Source: Phytopseudomonas straminea (GTDB lineage: Bacteria > Pseudomonadota > Gammaproteobacteria > Pseudomonadales > Pseudomonadaceae). From it: a stretch of DNA of 64,000 nt. Below the pieces are notes generated by a model. It saw only the letters and a program-made list of their open reading frames with translations. It ran no database searches and was not told the origin of the DNA. Shown piece by piece: positions 16,241-25,774 of this stretch. The translations under genes were made by a program, and so were the position numbers. Where the stretch lies: assembly GCF_900112645.1 (NCBI RefSeq), contig NZ_FOMO01000010.1, positions 94,950 to 158,949 on the forward strand, given 5' to 3'. Position 1 is the first letter of the stretch. Each line of letters starts with the position of its first letter.

Positions 16241-17935
16241 TCAGCGCATGGTCTGCACCGCGCTGCTGCCGATACCGCGCGGATCGCTGGCGGCTTCGAC
16301 CTGGCCGCTGGCCTTGTTCCAGCGCAGCACCTGCCCGTTGCCGTACTCGCGCTCGACATTCTTGAGCTGATAGCCACGTGCCTGCAGCTCGGCGGCCTGG
16401 GCAGCGCTGAAGGCCTGTGGCTCGTGCTCGATGACGTCCGGCAGGTACTGATGGTGGTAGCGCGGCACGGCTGGCCAACTGGCGATGGGCTGACCGTCCA
16501 AGTACTGCAGGATCGACAGCAGCACCATGCTGGGAATGCGGCTGCCGCCCGGTGTGCCGAAACTGGTGAAGTCGCTCGGGCTGTCGATGAAGGTCGGGCT
16601 CATGCTCGACAGCGGGCGTTTGCCGGCGGCGATGGCATTGGCCTGGCTGCCGGCGAGGCCATAGGCGTTGGCGCCGGCAAGGTCGGCGGCAAAATCGTCC
16701 ATCTCGTCATTGAGTACCACGCCCGTGCCCGGCACCGTGAAGGCCGCACCGAACGGTAGATTGATCGACAGGGTGGCACTCACCGCGTTGCCATCGGCGT
16801 CCAGCACGGTGAAGTGAGTGGTGTGGTCGCCTTCCTTCCAGGGCTTGGCTGGCGGCAGCTCGCTGCTCGGCGTAGCGTGCTGCAGATCGATGCTGGCACT
16901 CAGGCTTTTCAGGTAGTCCGGGTTGAGCAGGGCGGCTGCGGGATTGTCGACGAAGGCCGGGTCGCCCAGTTGGCCGCGGTCGCGGTAGGCGCGGCGCAGG
17001 GTTTCCACCACCAGATGGGTGCGCTGCACCGGCTCGGCCTCGCGCCAGGGCAGCTGCTGCAGCATCAGCAGGCTTTGCGCCAGTGCCACACCGCCGGCCG
17101 AGGGTGGCGGCGCGCTGATCAACTCGCGGCCTTCGGCCAGCGGTACGCGAATCGGCTGGCGATTCACGGTGCGATAGTCGGCCAGATCCTGCAGCGTCCA
17201 GATACCGCCCGCAGCGCGCACCCCGGCGACCAGACGCTCGGCCACGGGGCCGGAGTAGAAGCCGTCGCGGCCGTGATTGGCCAGCTTCAACAGGGTGTCG
17301 GCCAACTCCGGCTGGCGCAGCAGCGCGCCTTCAGCGGGCACCTCGCCACCGCTCAGGAACAGCCGCGCGGTCTCCGCATCGTCACGCATCGCGGCTAGGC
17401 GCATGGTGGCGCGGTCGCGGTACACGCGGTCGACCGGGAAACCTTCGCGGGCCAGGCGGATGGCCGGCGCCAGGCTGTCGCTCAAGGGCAGTTTGCCGTG
17501 ATGCTCGGCCAACTCGACCAGCGCGGCGGGTAGGCCAGGAATGGCGGCGGCCAGCGCACCATCGCGGGACAGCGCCGCCTGTACCTGGCCATCGCGGCGA
17601 TAGAGATCGGCGTGGGCAGCACCAGGTGCTCGTTCGCGGGCATCGAGAAAGTCGTAGCGAGCATCGGCGCTGCGCAGCAGGAAGAAACCACCGCCGCCCA
17701 GGCCCGAACCGTAGGGCTCCACTACGGCCAGGGCCGCGCTGATGGCCACCGCCGCGTCGAAGGCATTGCCGCCGAGGGCCAGGGTTTCCTTGCCAGCGAC
17801 TGTGGCGGCGGGGTGGGCGGTGGCGATGGCACTGCTGCCAGGGCGCTCGGCGGCCTGCAGGCCGAGGCTGAGCAGCAGGAGCAGCGCGCCGGACAGGGCG
17901 CGCAGGGAATGGAAGCCGCGAAGGGAGCGGCGCAC
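16241..17935 (-). CDS. ggt: Gamma-glutamyltranspeptidase, secreted precursor
   Basis: 564 residues from a GTG start at 17935, chosen because it gives a signal peptide (RALSGALLLLLSLGLQAAE) and AAGG seven bases upstream; no ATG lies in range. The self-processing site is GDHTTHFTV with the catalytic Thr near 372. SGLGGGGFF, SMSPTF and GTPGGSRI are further signatures. It is matured into two subunits in the periplasm and hydrolyses or transfers the gamma-glutamyl group of glutathione. It starts two bases after the ferredoxin stop. Confidence 0.93.
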   Translation of the reverse strand: MRRSLRGFHSLRALSGALLLLLSLGLQAAERPGSSAIATAHPAATVAGKETLALGGNAFDAAVAISAALAVVEPYGSGLGGGGFFLLRSADARYDFLDARERAPGAAHADLYRRDGQVQAALSRDGALAAAIPGLPAALVELAEHHGKLPLSDSLAPAIRLAREGFPVDRVYRDRATMRLAAMRDDAETARLFLSGGEVPAEGALLRQPELADTLLKLANHGRDGFYSGPVAERLVAGVRAAGGIWTLQDLADYRTVNRQPIRVPLAEGRELISAPPPSAGGVALAQSLLMLQQLPWREAEPVQRTHLVVETLRRAYRDRGQLGDPAFVDNPAAALLNPDYLKSLSASIDLQHATPSSELPPAKPWKEGDHTTHFTVLDADGNAVSATLSINLPFGAAFTVPGTGVVLNDEMDDFAADLAGANAYGLAGSQANAIAAGKRPLSSMSPTFIDSPSDFTSFGTPGGSRIPSMVLLSILQYLDGQPIASWPAVPRYHHQYLPDVIEHEPQAFSAAQAAELQARGYQLKNVEREYGNGQVLRWNKASGQVEAASDPRGIGSSAVQTMR

Positions 17936-17937
17936 CC

Positions 17938-18189
17938 TCAGGCCTTGCCGGTAAGGGCTTTGTACTTGGCCATCAACTGCTCCTTGCTCTCGACGTTGTT
18001 CTCGTCGAGGGGAATGCAGTCTACCGGGCAGACCTGCTGGCACTGCGGCTCGTCGTAGTGGCCGACGCATTCGGTGCACAGGTTGGGATCGATCACGTAG
18101 ATCTCCTCGCCCTGGGAAATCGCCGCGTTCGGGCACTCAGGTTCGCAGACGTCGCAGTTGATGCAATCGTCGGTAATGATCAGGGACAT
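17938..18189 (-). CDS. fdx: YfhL-type 2[4Fe-4S] ferredoxin
   Basis: 83 residues with two cysteine clusters: CINCDVCEPECP near the N-terminus and CTECVGHYDEPQCQQVCPVDC, the latter with the insertion typical of the Allochromatium-type ferredoxins. It is a small cytoplasmic electron carrier. ATG 18189 gives the expected MSLIITDDC start. It lies upstream of ggt with two bases between them and downstream of coaD. Confidence 0.95.
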   Translation of the reverse strand: MSLIITDDCINCDVCEPECPNAAISQGEEIYVIDPNLCTECVGHYDEPQCQQVCPVDCIPLDENNVESKEQLMAKYKALTGKA

Positions 18190-18316
18190 GAAAGGCAAGC
18201 TCCCGCCGGGCCAAGGGCCGCGACACATTCAAACGGATGGCCGCGATTGTGCCGCATTGTGGCCGCCAGCGCACGCCCGTGCGCCATATGGCGCGCAGAC
18301 ATGCCAGTGTTGCGGA

Positions 18317-18799
18317 TCAGCGGTTCTTGAAGCGTTCGGTCAGGGCTTCGGCGACGGCGGGGTGCACGAACTTGCTGATATCGCCGCCCAGGTTGGCGAT
18401 CTCGCGCACCAGGGTGGAAGAAATGAAGGAATACTTTTCCGACGGCGTGAGGAACAGGCTTTCCAGGTCCGGCGCCAGTTGGCGGTTCATGTTGGCCAGC
18501 TGGAATTCGTACTCGAAATCCGACACCGCGCGCAGGCCGCGCAGTAGCACGTTGGCGCCCTGTTCCTTGGCGAACGAGGCGAGCAGCGTGGAAAAGCCGA
18601 TCACTTCGACGTTGGGCAGGTGCTTGGTGACTTCCCGGGCCAGCTCTACACGCTGCTCAAGGGAGAACAGCGGGTTCTTCTTTGGGCTGGCAGCGACCGC
18701 GATGACCACGCTGTCGAACAGGCGCGCGGCGCGCTCGACCAGATCGCCATGCCCCTTGGTAATGGGGTCGAAGGTGCCTGGGTATAACACTCGATTCAT
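18317..18799 (-). CDS. coaD: Phosphopantetheine adenylyltransferase
   Basis: 160 residues, the family length. The nucleotidyltransferase motif GTFDPITKGH (His17) is at the N-terminus and FISSTLVREI near residue 130. It adenylates 4'-phosphopantetheine to dephospho-CoA, the fourth step of coenzyme A synthesis. It is upstream of the ferredoxin gene, as I recall from P. aeruginosa. Confidence 0.98.
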   Translation of the reverse strand: MNRVLYPGTFDPITKGHGDLVERAARLFDSVVIAVAASPKKNPLFSLEQRVELAREVTKHLPNVEVIGFSTLLASFAKEQGANVLLRGLRAVSDFEYEFQLANMNRQLAPDLESLFLTPSEKYSFISSTLVREIANLGGDISKFVHPAVAEALTERFKNR

Positions 18800-18912
18800 C
18801 GTGACGTCCTGGCAGGCGCGTTAGGGAGTCGGATGGTAGCGCAGCAAACCGGCACGGGCCAAGTCGCGGCCCGGCGAGCGGTGGCGGTTGTGGGCGTTAA
18901 TCGCGCTGCCGC

Positions 18913-20334
18913 TCAGCGGATGAACAGCTTGTAGACCAGCTTCTGCAAGGCTTTGCCGTAGGGCGGATAGATCAGCCGCGCGAGGTTGAGGCGCTGCTTG
19001 ATCAGCACGCCCTTGGCCTTGCTGAAGGTCAGAAAACCCTCGTGGCCGTGATAATGGCCCATGCCCGAAGCACCGATGCCGCCGAAGGGCATGTCGTCCT
19101 GTGCCACGTGCATCAGGGTGTCGTTCAGGCACACACCGCCGGAGTGGCTGTGGTGCAGCACGTGCTGCTGTTCGCCGCGGTCGTAGCCAAAATAGTAGAT
19201 AGCCAGCGGACGCGGGCGCGCAGCGATATAGGCCAGGGCGTCGTCGAGGCGGTCATAAGGCACCACGGGCAGCAGCGGTCCGAAGATTTCGTCCTGCATC
19301 ACCAGCATGCTGTCGTCGACGTTCAGCAGCAGGGTCTGCGGCATGCGCCGCTCCGTTGCTTCAGCGGTAAGAGCGATCACCTCGGCACCCTTGTGGCGGG
19401 CGTCGTCCAGATAGCCTTGAAGGCGCTGCTGCTGGCGCGTGTTGATGATGCTGGTGTAGTCCGGATTGCCCTCGATCTGTGGATAAAAGCGCTGCATCAC
19501 ACGGTGGTAGGCATCGACGAAGCCGTTGACCCGCTGGCGCGGTACCAGCACGTAGTCCGGGGCTACACAGGTCTGACCGGCGTTCAGGGTCTTGCCAAAG
19601 GCGATACGTTCGGCGGCGTGTTCCAGCGGCACGTCCGCCGAGATGATGGCCGGGGATTTTCCGCCAAGCTCCAGGGTCACCGGTGTCAGGTTGTCGGCCG
19701 CGGCACGCATCACATGGCGGCCGATGCTGGTGGCGCCGGTGAACAACAGGTGATCGAACGGCAGCTTGGCGAAGGCCATGCCGATCTCGGCCTTGCCCAG
19801 CGCTACGCTCACCAGGTCCTCGGGGAAGATGCTGGCCAGCAGTTCCTTGAGGTGTTGCGAGGTCTGTGGCGTGGCTTCGCTGAGTTTGAGCATCACCCGG
19901 TTGCCGGCGGCCAGTGCGCCGACCAGCGGGGCGATGGCGAGGAACAGTGGGTAGTTCCACGGCACGATGATGCCGACCACGCCCAGCGGCTGATAAATCA
20001 CTTGTGCCGAGGCGGGCATGAATGCCAGGCCCACATGGCGCCGCGATGCTTTCATCCAGCGGCGCAGGCGTTTGCGCGTATAGCGGATGCCCTGCACGGT
20101 GGGCAGCATCTCGGCGAGCAGGGTTTCATCGGCGCTGCGATTGCCGAAGTCCTCGCTGATGCAGCGGATCAGCGCGTCCTGATCGGCGAGCAGGCGTGCC
20201 TTGAGGCTGTCGAGCCAGGCGATGCGCTGGTCGGCCGACGGCATGGGGTTGGCCATGAAGGCCTCGCGTTGGGCCTGGAAACACTGCTGCAACTCGGCAA
20301 TAGCCTGCTCGACCGGGCCGGAAAGGGTGACCAT
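18913..20334 (-). CDS. calB: Coniferyl-aldehyde-dehydrogenase-type aldehyde dehydrogenase
   Basis: 473 residues. ATG 20334 is preferred over the in-frame GTG 18 bases upstream because AAGGA lies seven bases before it. ALDH motifs are present: VVGIIVPWNYPL, LFTGATSIGRHV, the glutamate in VTLELGGKSPA and the catalytic cysteine in NAGQTCVAPDYV. The C-terminal FLTFSKAKGVL and hydrophobic LVYKLFIR resemble the membrane-associated class 3-like group that includes CalB. NAD(P)-dependent oxidation of aldehydes is expected; the true substrate is uncertain. Confidence 0.85.
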   Translation of the reverse strand: MVTLSGPVEQAIAELQQCFQAQREAFMANPMPSADQRIAWLDSLKARLLADQDALIRCISEDFGNRSADETLLAEMLPTVQGIRYTRKRLRRWMKASRRHVGLAFMPASAQVIYQPLGVVGIIVPWNYPLFLAIAPLVGALAAGNRVMLKLSEATPQTSQHLKELLASIFPEDLVSVALGKAEIGMAFAKLPFDHLLFTGATSIGRHVMRAAADNLTPVTLELGGKSPAIISADVPLEHAAERIAFGKTLNAGQTCVAPDYVLVPRQRVNGFVDAYHRVMQRFYPQIEGNPDYTSIINTRQQQRLQGYLDDARHKGAEVIALTAEATERRMPQTLLLNVDDSMLVMQDEIFGPLLPVVPYDRLDDALAYIAARPRPLAIYYFGYDRGEQQHVLHHSHSGGVCLNDTLMHVAQDDMPFGGIGASGMGHYHGHEGFLTFSKAKGVLIKQRLNLARLIYPPYGKALQKLVYKLFIR

Positions 20335-20446
20335 GCCGGTGTCCTTTTCCACTCACTGGAGCTGCTGTGTACCACGTTCGATGGCCTGTAGCCATTGGGC
20401 ACGCGGCGTTCCAAGTGGTAGCCGCTGTTCGAAGTGGTAGATCCGC

Positions 20447-20830
20447 TCAGGCCGTGGCAGTCCCTATACGTAGATGCAGGATGAGCGCGGCCAGCAGACA
20501 CGCCAGGGCGATCCAGTCGGCAATCACCACGCGCCGCAAAGCCTCGTTGTAAGCGGGCTCGCTCCAGGCCAACAGGAGAAAGGACAACACGCTGCCCAGG
20601 CCACCGATCAGAGCAATGCTGCGCAGGCCGGGCAGGAAGGCCGCGGCCACCAGTAATGCGCCGAGCAGGCCGAAGAGCACGGCGCGATGACGCATGAGGA
20701 TATGTAGGTTGGGTTCGTCGAAATTCAGACCGTAGAGTGCGTTCAGTCGCTCACCACCGAGTACTCCGGCTAGCGGGAGCAGGTGGATGATGCCAACGAC
20801 CAGCAGCAGAAAACCGATCAGCTTGCTCAT
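20447..20830 (-). CDS. Small four-helix membrane protein, function unknown
   Basis: 127 residues with four predicted membrane segments (about 4-22, 48-68, 72-92, 103-122) and a loop GLNFDEPNLHILMRHRAVLF that joins the first two. ATG 20830 is chosen: GTGGAG lies eight bases upstream and the longer frame has no membrane-protein character. No family name is recognised with confidence. It lies alone between calB and the hydrolase. Confidence 0.75.
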   Translation of the reverse strand: MSKLIGFLLLVVGIIHLLPLAGVLGGERLNALYGLNFDEPNLHILMRHRAVLFGLLGALLVAAAFLPGLRSIALIGGLGSVLSFLLLAWSEPAYNEALRRVVIADWIALACLLAALILHLRIGTATA

Positions 20831-21026
20831 CTCCAATGCTCCACTAAGGCTCCAGGCGATTCGGCCCGGCGGGATTCGATAATCATCGGGGTCTTCCTCA
20901 AGCTCCAGCGGGCAGCACGAGAATGGCGCAGCTGGAGTTCTAGGATAAGCATCGCAATGCGTCAACAGGCTACGACGCAGCCGCTTGTGATTACCGCCGA
21001 TCAGGCATGCCGCAGATGGGTTGGGC

Positions 21027-22019
21027 TCAGGTCTTCAGGCTTGCCAGCCACGCCGGGATACGTCTTTCCAGGTAATAGCCGGGCCGGCTCGGAGAGCCGT
21101 CGACGAAGCCGACATGGCCGCCCTTGGCGTGCAGCTCGAAACGGATGCAATCGGCCAGCTCATTGGCTTCGGGCAGGCTGTGCGGATAGACGAACGGGTC
21201 GTCGCTGGACTGGATCATCAGCGTCGGCGTCTGGATACGGCCCAGGAAATAGCGGCTCGAGGCGCGTCGGTAATAGTCGTCGGCATTCTCGAAGCCGTGC
21301 AGCGGCGCGGTGATGCGGCCGTCGAAATCCCAGAAGGTACGCATGCCGTCCAGCGGGCCGAGCTTTTCCAGGATCGACAGCCGATCGGCCTGGCCCTGGT
21401 GGGCGAACAGGCGCTGCTTATCCTTCACGTAGGCGACCATGGCGCGCATGAAATGCGCCTGGTAGACCCGCGAAAAGCCAACGCCGATACGGTCGGCGCA
21501 CTGGTCCAGGCGAAACGGCACCGACACCGCGGCTGCGCCTTGCAGGCCGCTGGCGGCGCCAGTTTCCCCCAGGTACTTGAGCAGCACGTTGCCGCCCAGC
21601 GAATAGCCCACGGCATACAGCGGCGCCAGGGGATGCTTGGCCTGCAGATGGCGGATGGTTTCGGCCAGGTCTTCGCTGGCGCCGGAGTGATAGCCGCGTG
21701 GCAGCAGGTTGGGCTCGCCCGAGCAGCCGCGCCAGTTGAGCGCCACGCTGGCCCAGCCCTGGGTCGCCAGTTGGCGTTGCAGGCCGAGCACGTAGTGGGA
21801 GCCGGAGGAGCCGGTCAGGCCGTGCAGCACCAGCACCAGAGGCGCGTGGGCTTCATGGGGGCCGTGCCAGTCGAGGTCGAGAAAGTCGCCGTCTTCCAGC
21901 CACAGGCGTTCACGTTGGCGTTCCAGTTCCGGCGGGCGGCGGCACAGCGAGCCCCACAGGGTTTGCAGGTGCGGCCCGGGCAGCCACCAGGCGGGCTGGA
22001 AGCTGCTCGTCATCGGCAT
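21027..22019 (-). CDS. YheT-family alpha/beta hydrolase
   Basis: About 330 residues from ATG 22019; ATGs at 22031 and 22073 are alternatives and no ribosome site decides. The N-terminal PAWWLPGPHLQTLWGSL is typical of YheT/EMB8 proteins. LVLHGLTGSSGSHYV is the oxyanion region, GYSLGGNVLLKYLG carries the nucleophilic serine, and the acid and histidine lie in IQSSDDPFVY and KGGHVGFVDG. It is probably an esterase of unknown substrate. It follows rsmD closely. Confidence 0.88.
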   Translation of the reverse strand: MPMTSSFQPAWWLPGPHLQTLWGSLCRRPPELERQRERLWLEDGDFLDLDWHGPHEAHAPLVLVLHGLTGSSGSHYVLGLQRQLATQGWASVALNWRGCSGEPNLLPRGYHSGASEDLAETIRHLQAKHPLAPLYAVGYSLGGNVLLKYLGETGAASGLQGAAAVSVPFRLDQCADRIGVGFSRVYQAHFMRAMVAYVKDKQRLFAHQGQADRLSILEKLGPLDGMRTFWDFDGRITAPLHGFENADDYYRRASSRYFLGRIQTPTLMIQSSDDPFVYPHSLPEANELADCIRFELHAKGGHVGFVDGSPSRPGYYLERRIPAWLASLKT

Positions 22020-22051
22020 GCGCTCGCCCATCTTCAGGCCGCCGTCGGCAC

Positions 22052-22657
22052 TTACGCCGAACGGCGCTCCCATAGTGCGTAATGCACCTGGCCAGCCTTC
22101 TGCTCACGGTGCAGGCGCCAGTTTCCGGGCATGCCGAGGCTCGATGGCACCTGCTCGCTCTCGGTGTAGACCCAGGCATCGTCGGCCAGCCAACCCCGTT
22201 CTTCCAGCAGCGTGCAGGCGGGCAGCAGCAGATCCTGGCTGAAGGGCGGGTCGAGGAACACCAGGTCGAACGGTGTGGCCGGCTGGCTCTGCAGGTAGGC
22301 GAGGGCATCGCTCTGCAGCACCTGGCCGTTGTCGCAGCGCAGGGTGGCCAGGTGGCCGCGCAGGCTGGTCACTGCCGCCGGGTTGAGGTCCAACGCCAGG
22401 GCGCTGCCGGCACCGCGTGACAGCGCTTCGAGAAACAGCGCGCCGCTGCCGGCGAACGGGTCGAGCACCCGGGCAGCTTCCACGTAGGGCGCCAGCCAGT
22501 TGAACAGGGTCTCGCGCACGCGGTTGGGCGTGGGGCGCAGGCCGTGAGCCATGGGGAAAGCGAACTGGCGGCTGCGCCATTGCCCGGCAATGATGCGCAG
22601 TTGCCCGTCGCCACCGTGGGCGACGGGTGCTTTGCCGGTGGTCGGTCGTCTGGCCAT
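22052..22657 (-). CDS. rsmD: 16S rRNA m2G966 methyltransferase RsmD
   Basis: 201 residues, with IIAGQWRSRQF and RPTPNRVRETLFNWL at the N-terminus, SAM motif VLDPFAGSGALFLEAL, and catalytic DPPF in DLVFLDPPFSQ. It methylates G966 in the small ribosomal subunit RNA. Its start shares one base with the stop of the upstream M16 gene, so translation is coupled. Confidence 0.96.
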   Translation of the reverse strand: MARRPTTGKAPVAHGGDGQLRIIAGQWRSRQFAFPMAHGLRPTPNRVRETLFNWLAPYVEAARVLDPFAGSGALFLEALSRGAGSALALDLNPAAVTSLRGHLATLRCDNGQVLQSDALAYLQSQPATPFDLVFLDPPFSQDLLLPACTLLEERGWLADDAWVYTESEQVPSSLGMPGNWRLHREQKAGQVHYALWERRSA

Positions 22658-24165
22658 CAGTGCTCCGGTACGGCAGCGGGCATCTCTGCCGGCTTGTCGG
22701 TGGGCGGCGGCAGCTCTTTCTGCTCGACCTTCGGTCCGGCGGTGACGATCACCAGTGCTTCGGGGTCGAGATGCTTGGCCATGGCGGTCTTCACCTGCTC
22801 GACGCTGAGCGCCTGCACCTGGGCCATGAAATCTTCCAGGTAGGTGAGCGGCAGGTCGTAGAAACCGATGGCACCGAGCTGGCCGACGATGGCCGCGTTG
22901 CTGGCGGTGGACAGCGGGAAGCTGCCGGCCATCTCGCGCTTGGCGGCGTCCAGTTCTTCCTGGGTCGGGCCGGCCGCGATGAAGTCGCGCAGCAGATCCT
23001 TGACCAGCTGCAGGGTGCCGTCGCTGAGCTCGGCGCGTGTCTGCAGGGTGATCATGAACGGGCCGCGGGCCTGCATGGCGGTGAAGCCGGAGTACACGCC
23101 GTAGGTCAGGCCGCGCTTCTCGCGCACTTCGGTCATCAGCCGGGTACCGAAACCGCCGCCGCCGAACACCTGGTTGCCCAGGTAAAGGGCAGCATAGTCA
23201 GGGTCCTCACGGGTGATACCCAGCTGGGCGATCAGCAGGTGAGTCTGGTTGGAAGGGAAGTCGATATGGGTCAGGCCTGGCTTGGGCGCCTCGGGCTCCA
23301 CGGTCTTGGTCAGGGCCGGGCCTTTGGGCAGCGATGCGGAAACCTCGGCTGCGATGGCTTCGGCTTCCTCGCGAGACAGGTCACCGACCAGGGCAATCAC
23401 CGCGTTGCCGGCGGCATAGGCCTTGGCGTGGAAGGCCTGCAGCTGTGCGCGGCTGATGTCGGGCACCGACTGCGCTGTGCCTTCGCTCGGGTGTCCGTAC
23501 GGATGCTTGCCATACAGGCGCTCGAACAGCTCCAGGCTGGCCAGCTTACCGGGGTTCTGCTTCTGGAATTCGAAGCCGGCGAGAATCTGGTTCTTGATGC
23601 GCGCCAGCGAGTCGGCCGGGAAGGTCGGTTTGCCGATCACCTGCTCGAACAGCTTCAGGGCCGGCTCGCGCTGCTCGGCGGTGCTGAGGCTGCGCAGGCT
23701 GGTGACCGCCATGTCGCGGTAGGCACCATTGCCGAACTCGGCGCCCAGGCTCTCGAAGCCGGCGGCGATGGCGCCGACGTCCTTGCCGGGCACGCCTTCG
23801 TTGAGCATGGCGTTGGTCAGCAGCGCCAGGCCGGGCACGTCGCCGTCCTGGCTGCTGCCGCCGGCGTAGGTCAGGCGCAGGTCGAACATCGGCAACTCGC
23901 GGGCTTCGACGAACAGCACCTTGGCGCCTTCGGCGGTCTTCCAGCTCTGGATATCCAGTTTGCGGCGCTCGGGCTCCTTGCCGTCCAGCTCGGCCAGTGA
24001 CTGCAGTTTGCTGTCGTCGGCTTGTGCGGCTTGTGCGGCTTGTGCGGACTGGGCAGTGGGCTCGGCAGCGTCCGGTGCGCGTTTGACGGTGAAGGCCAGG
24101 GCCGCCAGCAGGGCGATCAGGAACAGCCCCAGCAGGGCGTAGCGCGGGCCGTTGCGCTTACTCAT
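22657..24165 (-). CDS. M16-family peptidase homologue lacking the zinc site
   Basis: 502 residues. A membrane anchor or signal (YALLGLFLIALLAALAFTV) is followed by a low-complexity Ala/Gln linker and two M16 domains. The inverted zinc motif HxxEH is missing; the equivalent helix reads GLALLTNAMLNEG. The second half keeps the substrate-closing part (REKRGLTYGVYSGFTAM). Its start overlaps the upstream active M16 gene by eight bases. As in mitochondrial processing peptidase, one active and one inactive partner probably pair in the periplasm. Confidence 0.92.
   Translation of the reverse strand: MSKRNGPRYALLGLFLIALLAALAFTVKRAPDAAEPTAQSAQAAQAAQADDSKLQSLAELDGKEPERRKLDIQSWKTAEGAKVLFVEARELPMFDLRLTYAGGSSQDGDVPGLALLTNAMLNEGVPGKDVGAIAAGFESLGAEFGNGAYRDMAVTSLRSLSTAEQREPALKLFEQVIGKPTFPADSLARIKNQILAGFEFQKQNPGKLASLELFERLYGKHPYGHPSEGTAQSVPDISRAQLQAFHAKAYAAGNAVIALVGDLSREEAEAIAAEVSASLPKGPALTKTVEPEAPKPGLTHIDFPSNQTHLLIAQLGITREDPDYAALYLGNQVFGGGGFGTRLMTEVREKRGLTYGVYSGFTAMQARGPFMITLQTRAELSDGTLQLVKDLLRDFIAAGPTQEELDAAKREMAGSFPLSTASNAAIVGQLGAIGFYDLPLTYLEDFMAQVQALSVEQVKTAMAKHLDPEALVIVTAGPKVEQKELPPPTDKPAEMPAAVPEH
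24021..24047 (-). repeat. Three tandem 9-bp units in the M16 linker
   Basis: CTTGTGCGG is repeated three times without change. Read on the minus strand it encodes the Ala/Gln linker AQAAQAAQA after the membrane anchor. Copy changes would keep the frame. Confidence 0.85.
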
Positions 24166-25516
24166 CGCGCTTCTCCTCGGGCAGAACGTGGGCGACGCTG
24201 AGGCGATCGCGGGTGAAGTAGGTCTTGGCGGCGTTCTGGATGTCGGCCGGGGTCACGGCCTCCAGCTCGGCGAGTTCCTGGTCGATCAGCTTCCAGGACA
24301 GGCCGACGGTCTCCAGCTGGCCGATGGCGGTGGCCTGGCTGCTGATCGAATCGCGGTCGTAAACCAGTTCGGCGATCAGCTGGGCGCGTACGCGGGCCAG
24401 TTCCTCGGCCGACGGCGCTTTGTGCTGCAGGTCCTCAAGCTCGCGCCAGATGCCGGCCTCGGTTTGCTCCAGAGTCTTGCCGGTCTGCACGTTGGGCGTC
24501 GCGGAGATCGTGAACAGGCTGTCGCCGCGTGTGTAGCCGTTATACCAGGCGCTGGCGCCGGACACCAATTCCTCGCCGCGCTCCAGGCGGCTGGCCAGGC
24601 GCGCGCTGTAGCCGCCGTCGAGCAGGGCGGCGATCAGGCGCAGGGCGTGCACATCACGCGGGTTCCTGGCGGTGGCCAGGCCCGGCACGTTGAAGCCCAT
24701 CATCAGGGTGGGCAGCTGGGTCTTCAGATGCAGGGTGATCTGCCGCTCGCCGGGCTCGGCCAGCTCCAGGGGAATCTTCGCGGCCGGCACTTCACGCTTG
24801 GGGATCGTGCCGAAGTAGCGCTGGGCCAGGGCTTTGACGCCATCGGCGGTTACGTCGCCGACCACCACCAGGGTGGCGTTGTTGGGCACGTACCAGGTTT
24901 CGTACCAGTGACGCAGCTCCTGCACGCTCATGCGGTCCAGGTCGGCCATCCAGCCGATGGTCGGGATGCTGTAGCCGCTGGCCGGGTAGGCCATGGCCTT
25001 GAAGCGCTCGTAAGCCAAGCCCGAAGGTTTGTCGTCGGTGCGTAGGCGGCGCTCTTCCTTGATCACCTCGATCTCCCGGGCGAACTCTTCCGGCGGCAGG
25101 CGCAGGCTGGCCAGGCGGTCGGCCTCCAGCTCGAAGGCCACGCCCAAGCGGTCGGCGGCCAGCACCTGGTAATAGGCGGTGTAGTCGTCGCTGGTGAACG
25201 CGTTCTCTTCAGCGCCCAGGTCACGCAGCACCCGCGAGGCTTCGCCGGGGCCGAGCTTGCGGCTGCCCTTGAACATCATGTGTTCCAGGGCGTGGGACAG
25301 GCCGGTCTGGCCGGCGGTCTCGTAGCTGGAGCCGACCTTGTACCAGATCTGCGAGACCACCACGGGGGCACGGTGGTCTTCGCGGACGATGACCTTGAGG
25401 CCGTTGTCGAGGGTGAATTCATGGGTCGGTTGCAGTGCCGCGGCGTGCGCGCCGAATGGCAGGGCGCAGACGGCCAGTAGCAGGCCGGCGAGATGGCGGG
25501 CAAGTGAAGTGGACAA
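24158..25516 (-). CDS. M16-family zinc metallopeptidase, exported
   Basis: 452 residues from a TTG start at 25516: AGGAG six bases upstream and an immediate signal peptide (LAGLLLAVCALPFGAHAAA) argue for it over ATG 25651, whose extra 45 residues look untranslated. The zinc site is HALEH (His75, Glu78, His79), with the third ligand region in FEREIEVIKEERR-like text near 150. It is the catalytic member of the pair with 22657-24165. The genome order M16-M16-rsmD upstream of ftsY matches PAO1 from memory. Confidence 0.9.
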   Translation of the reverse strand: MSTSLARHLAGLLLAVCALPFGAHAAALQPTHEFTLDNGLKVIVREDHRAPVVVSQIWYKVGSSYETAGQTGLSHALEHMMFKGSRKLGPGEASRVLRDLGAEENAFTSDDYTAYYQVLAADRLGVAFELEADRLASLRLPPEEFAREIEVIKEERRLRTDDKPSGLAYERFKAMAYPASGYSIPTIGWMADLDRMSVQELRHWYETWYVPNNATLVVVGDVTADGVKALAQRYFGTIPKREVPAAKIPLELAEPGERQITLHLKTQLPTLMMGFNVPGLATARNPRDVHALRLIAALLDGGYSARLASRLERGEELVSGASAWYNGYTRGDSLFTISATPNVQTGKTLEQTEAGIWRELEDLQHKAPSAEELARVRAQLIAELVYDRDSISSQATAIGQLETVGLSWKLIDQELAELEAVTPADIQNAAKTYFTRDRLSVAHVLPEEKRDE

Positions 25517-25774
25517 ACCTCTCTCCTCGTTGAACCACGCCGGGCGTGGGATTGCGGTCGGGTGTGAGCGCGGTGCAGCGTCGCCGAGGCAGGCCGTCAG
25601 AGCGGTCGCGTGGCTTAGCCGTGGTGGCTGCGGAGGTGCTAGGATACGCATCCGTTTTAACGGCGACCACGTCTGGCAATGGCAGTTTGCAATTAATCAG
25701 CTGCCCAACTGCAAGCCCTCAGCCCCTCGTGCCCAGGCGCCATGGCGTTCGCCCCAGTGAGATAGCCGTCCTCC

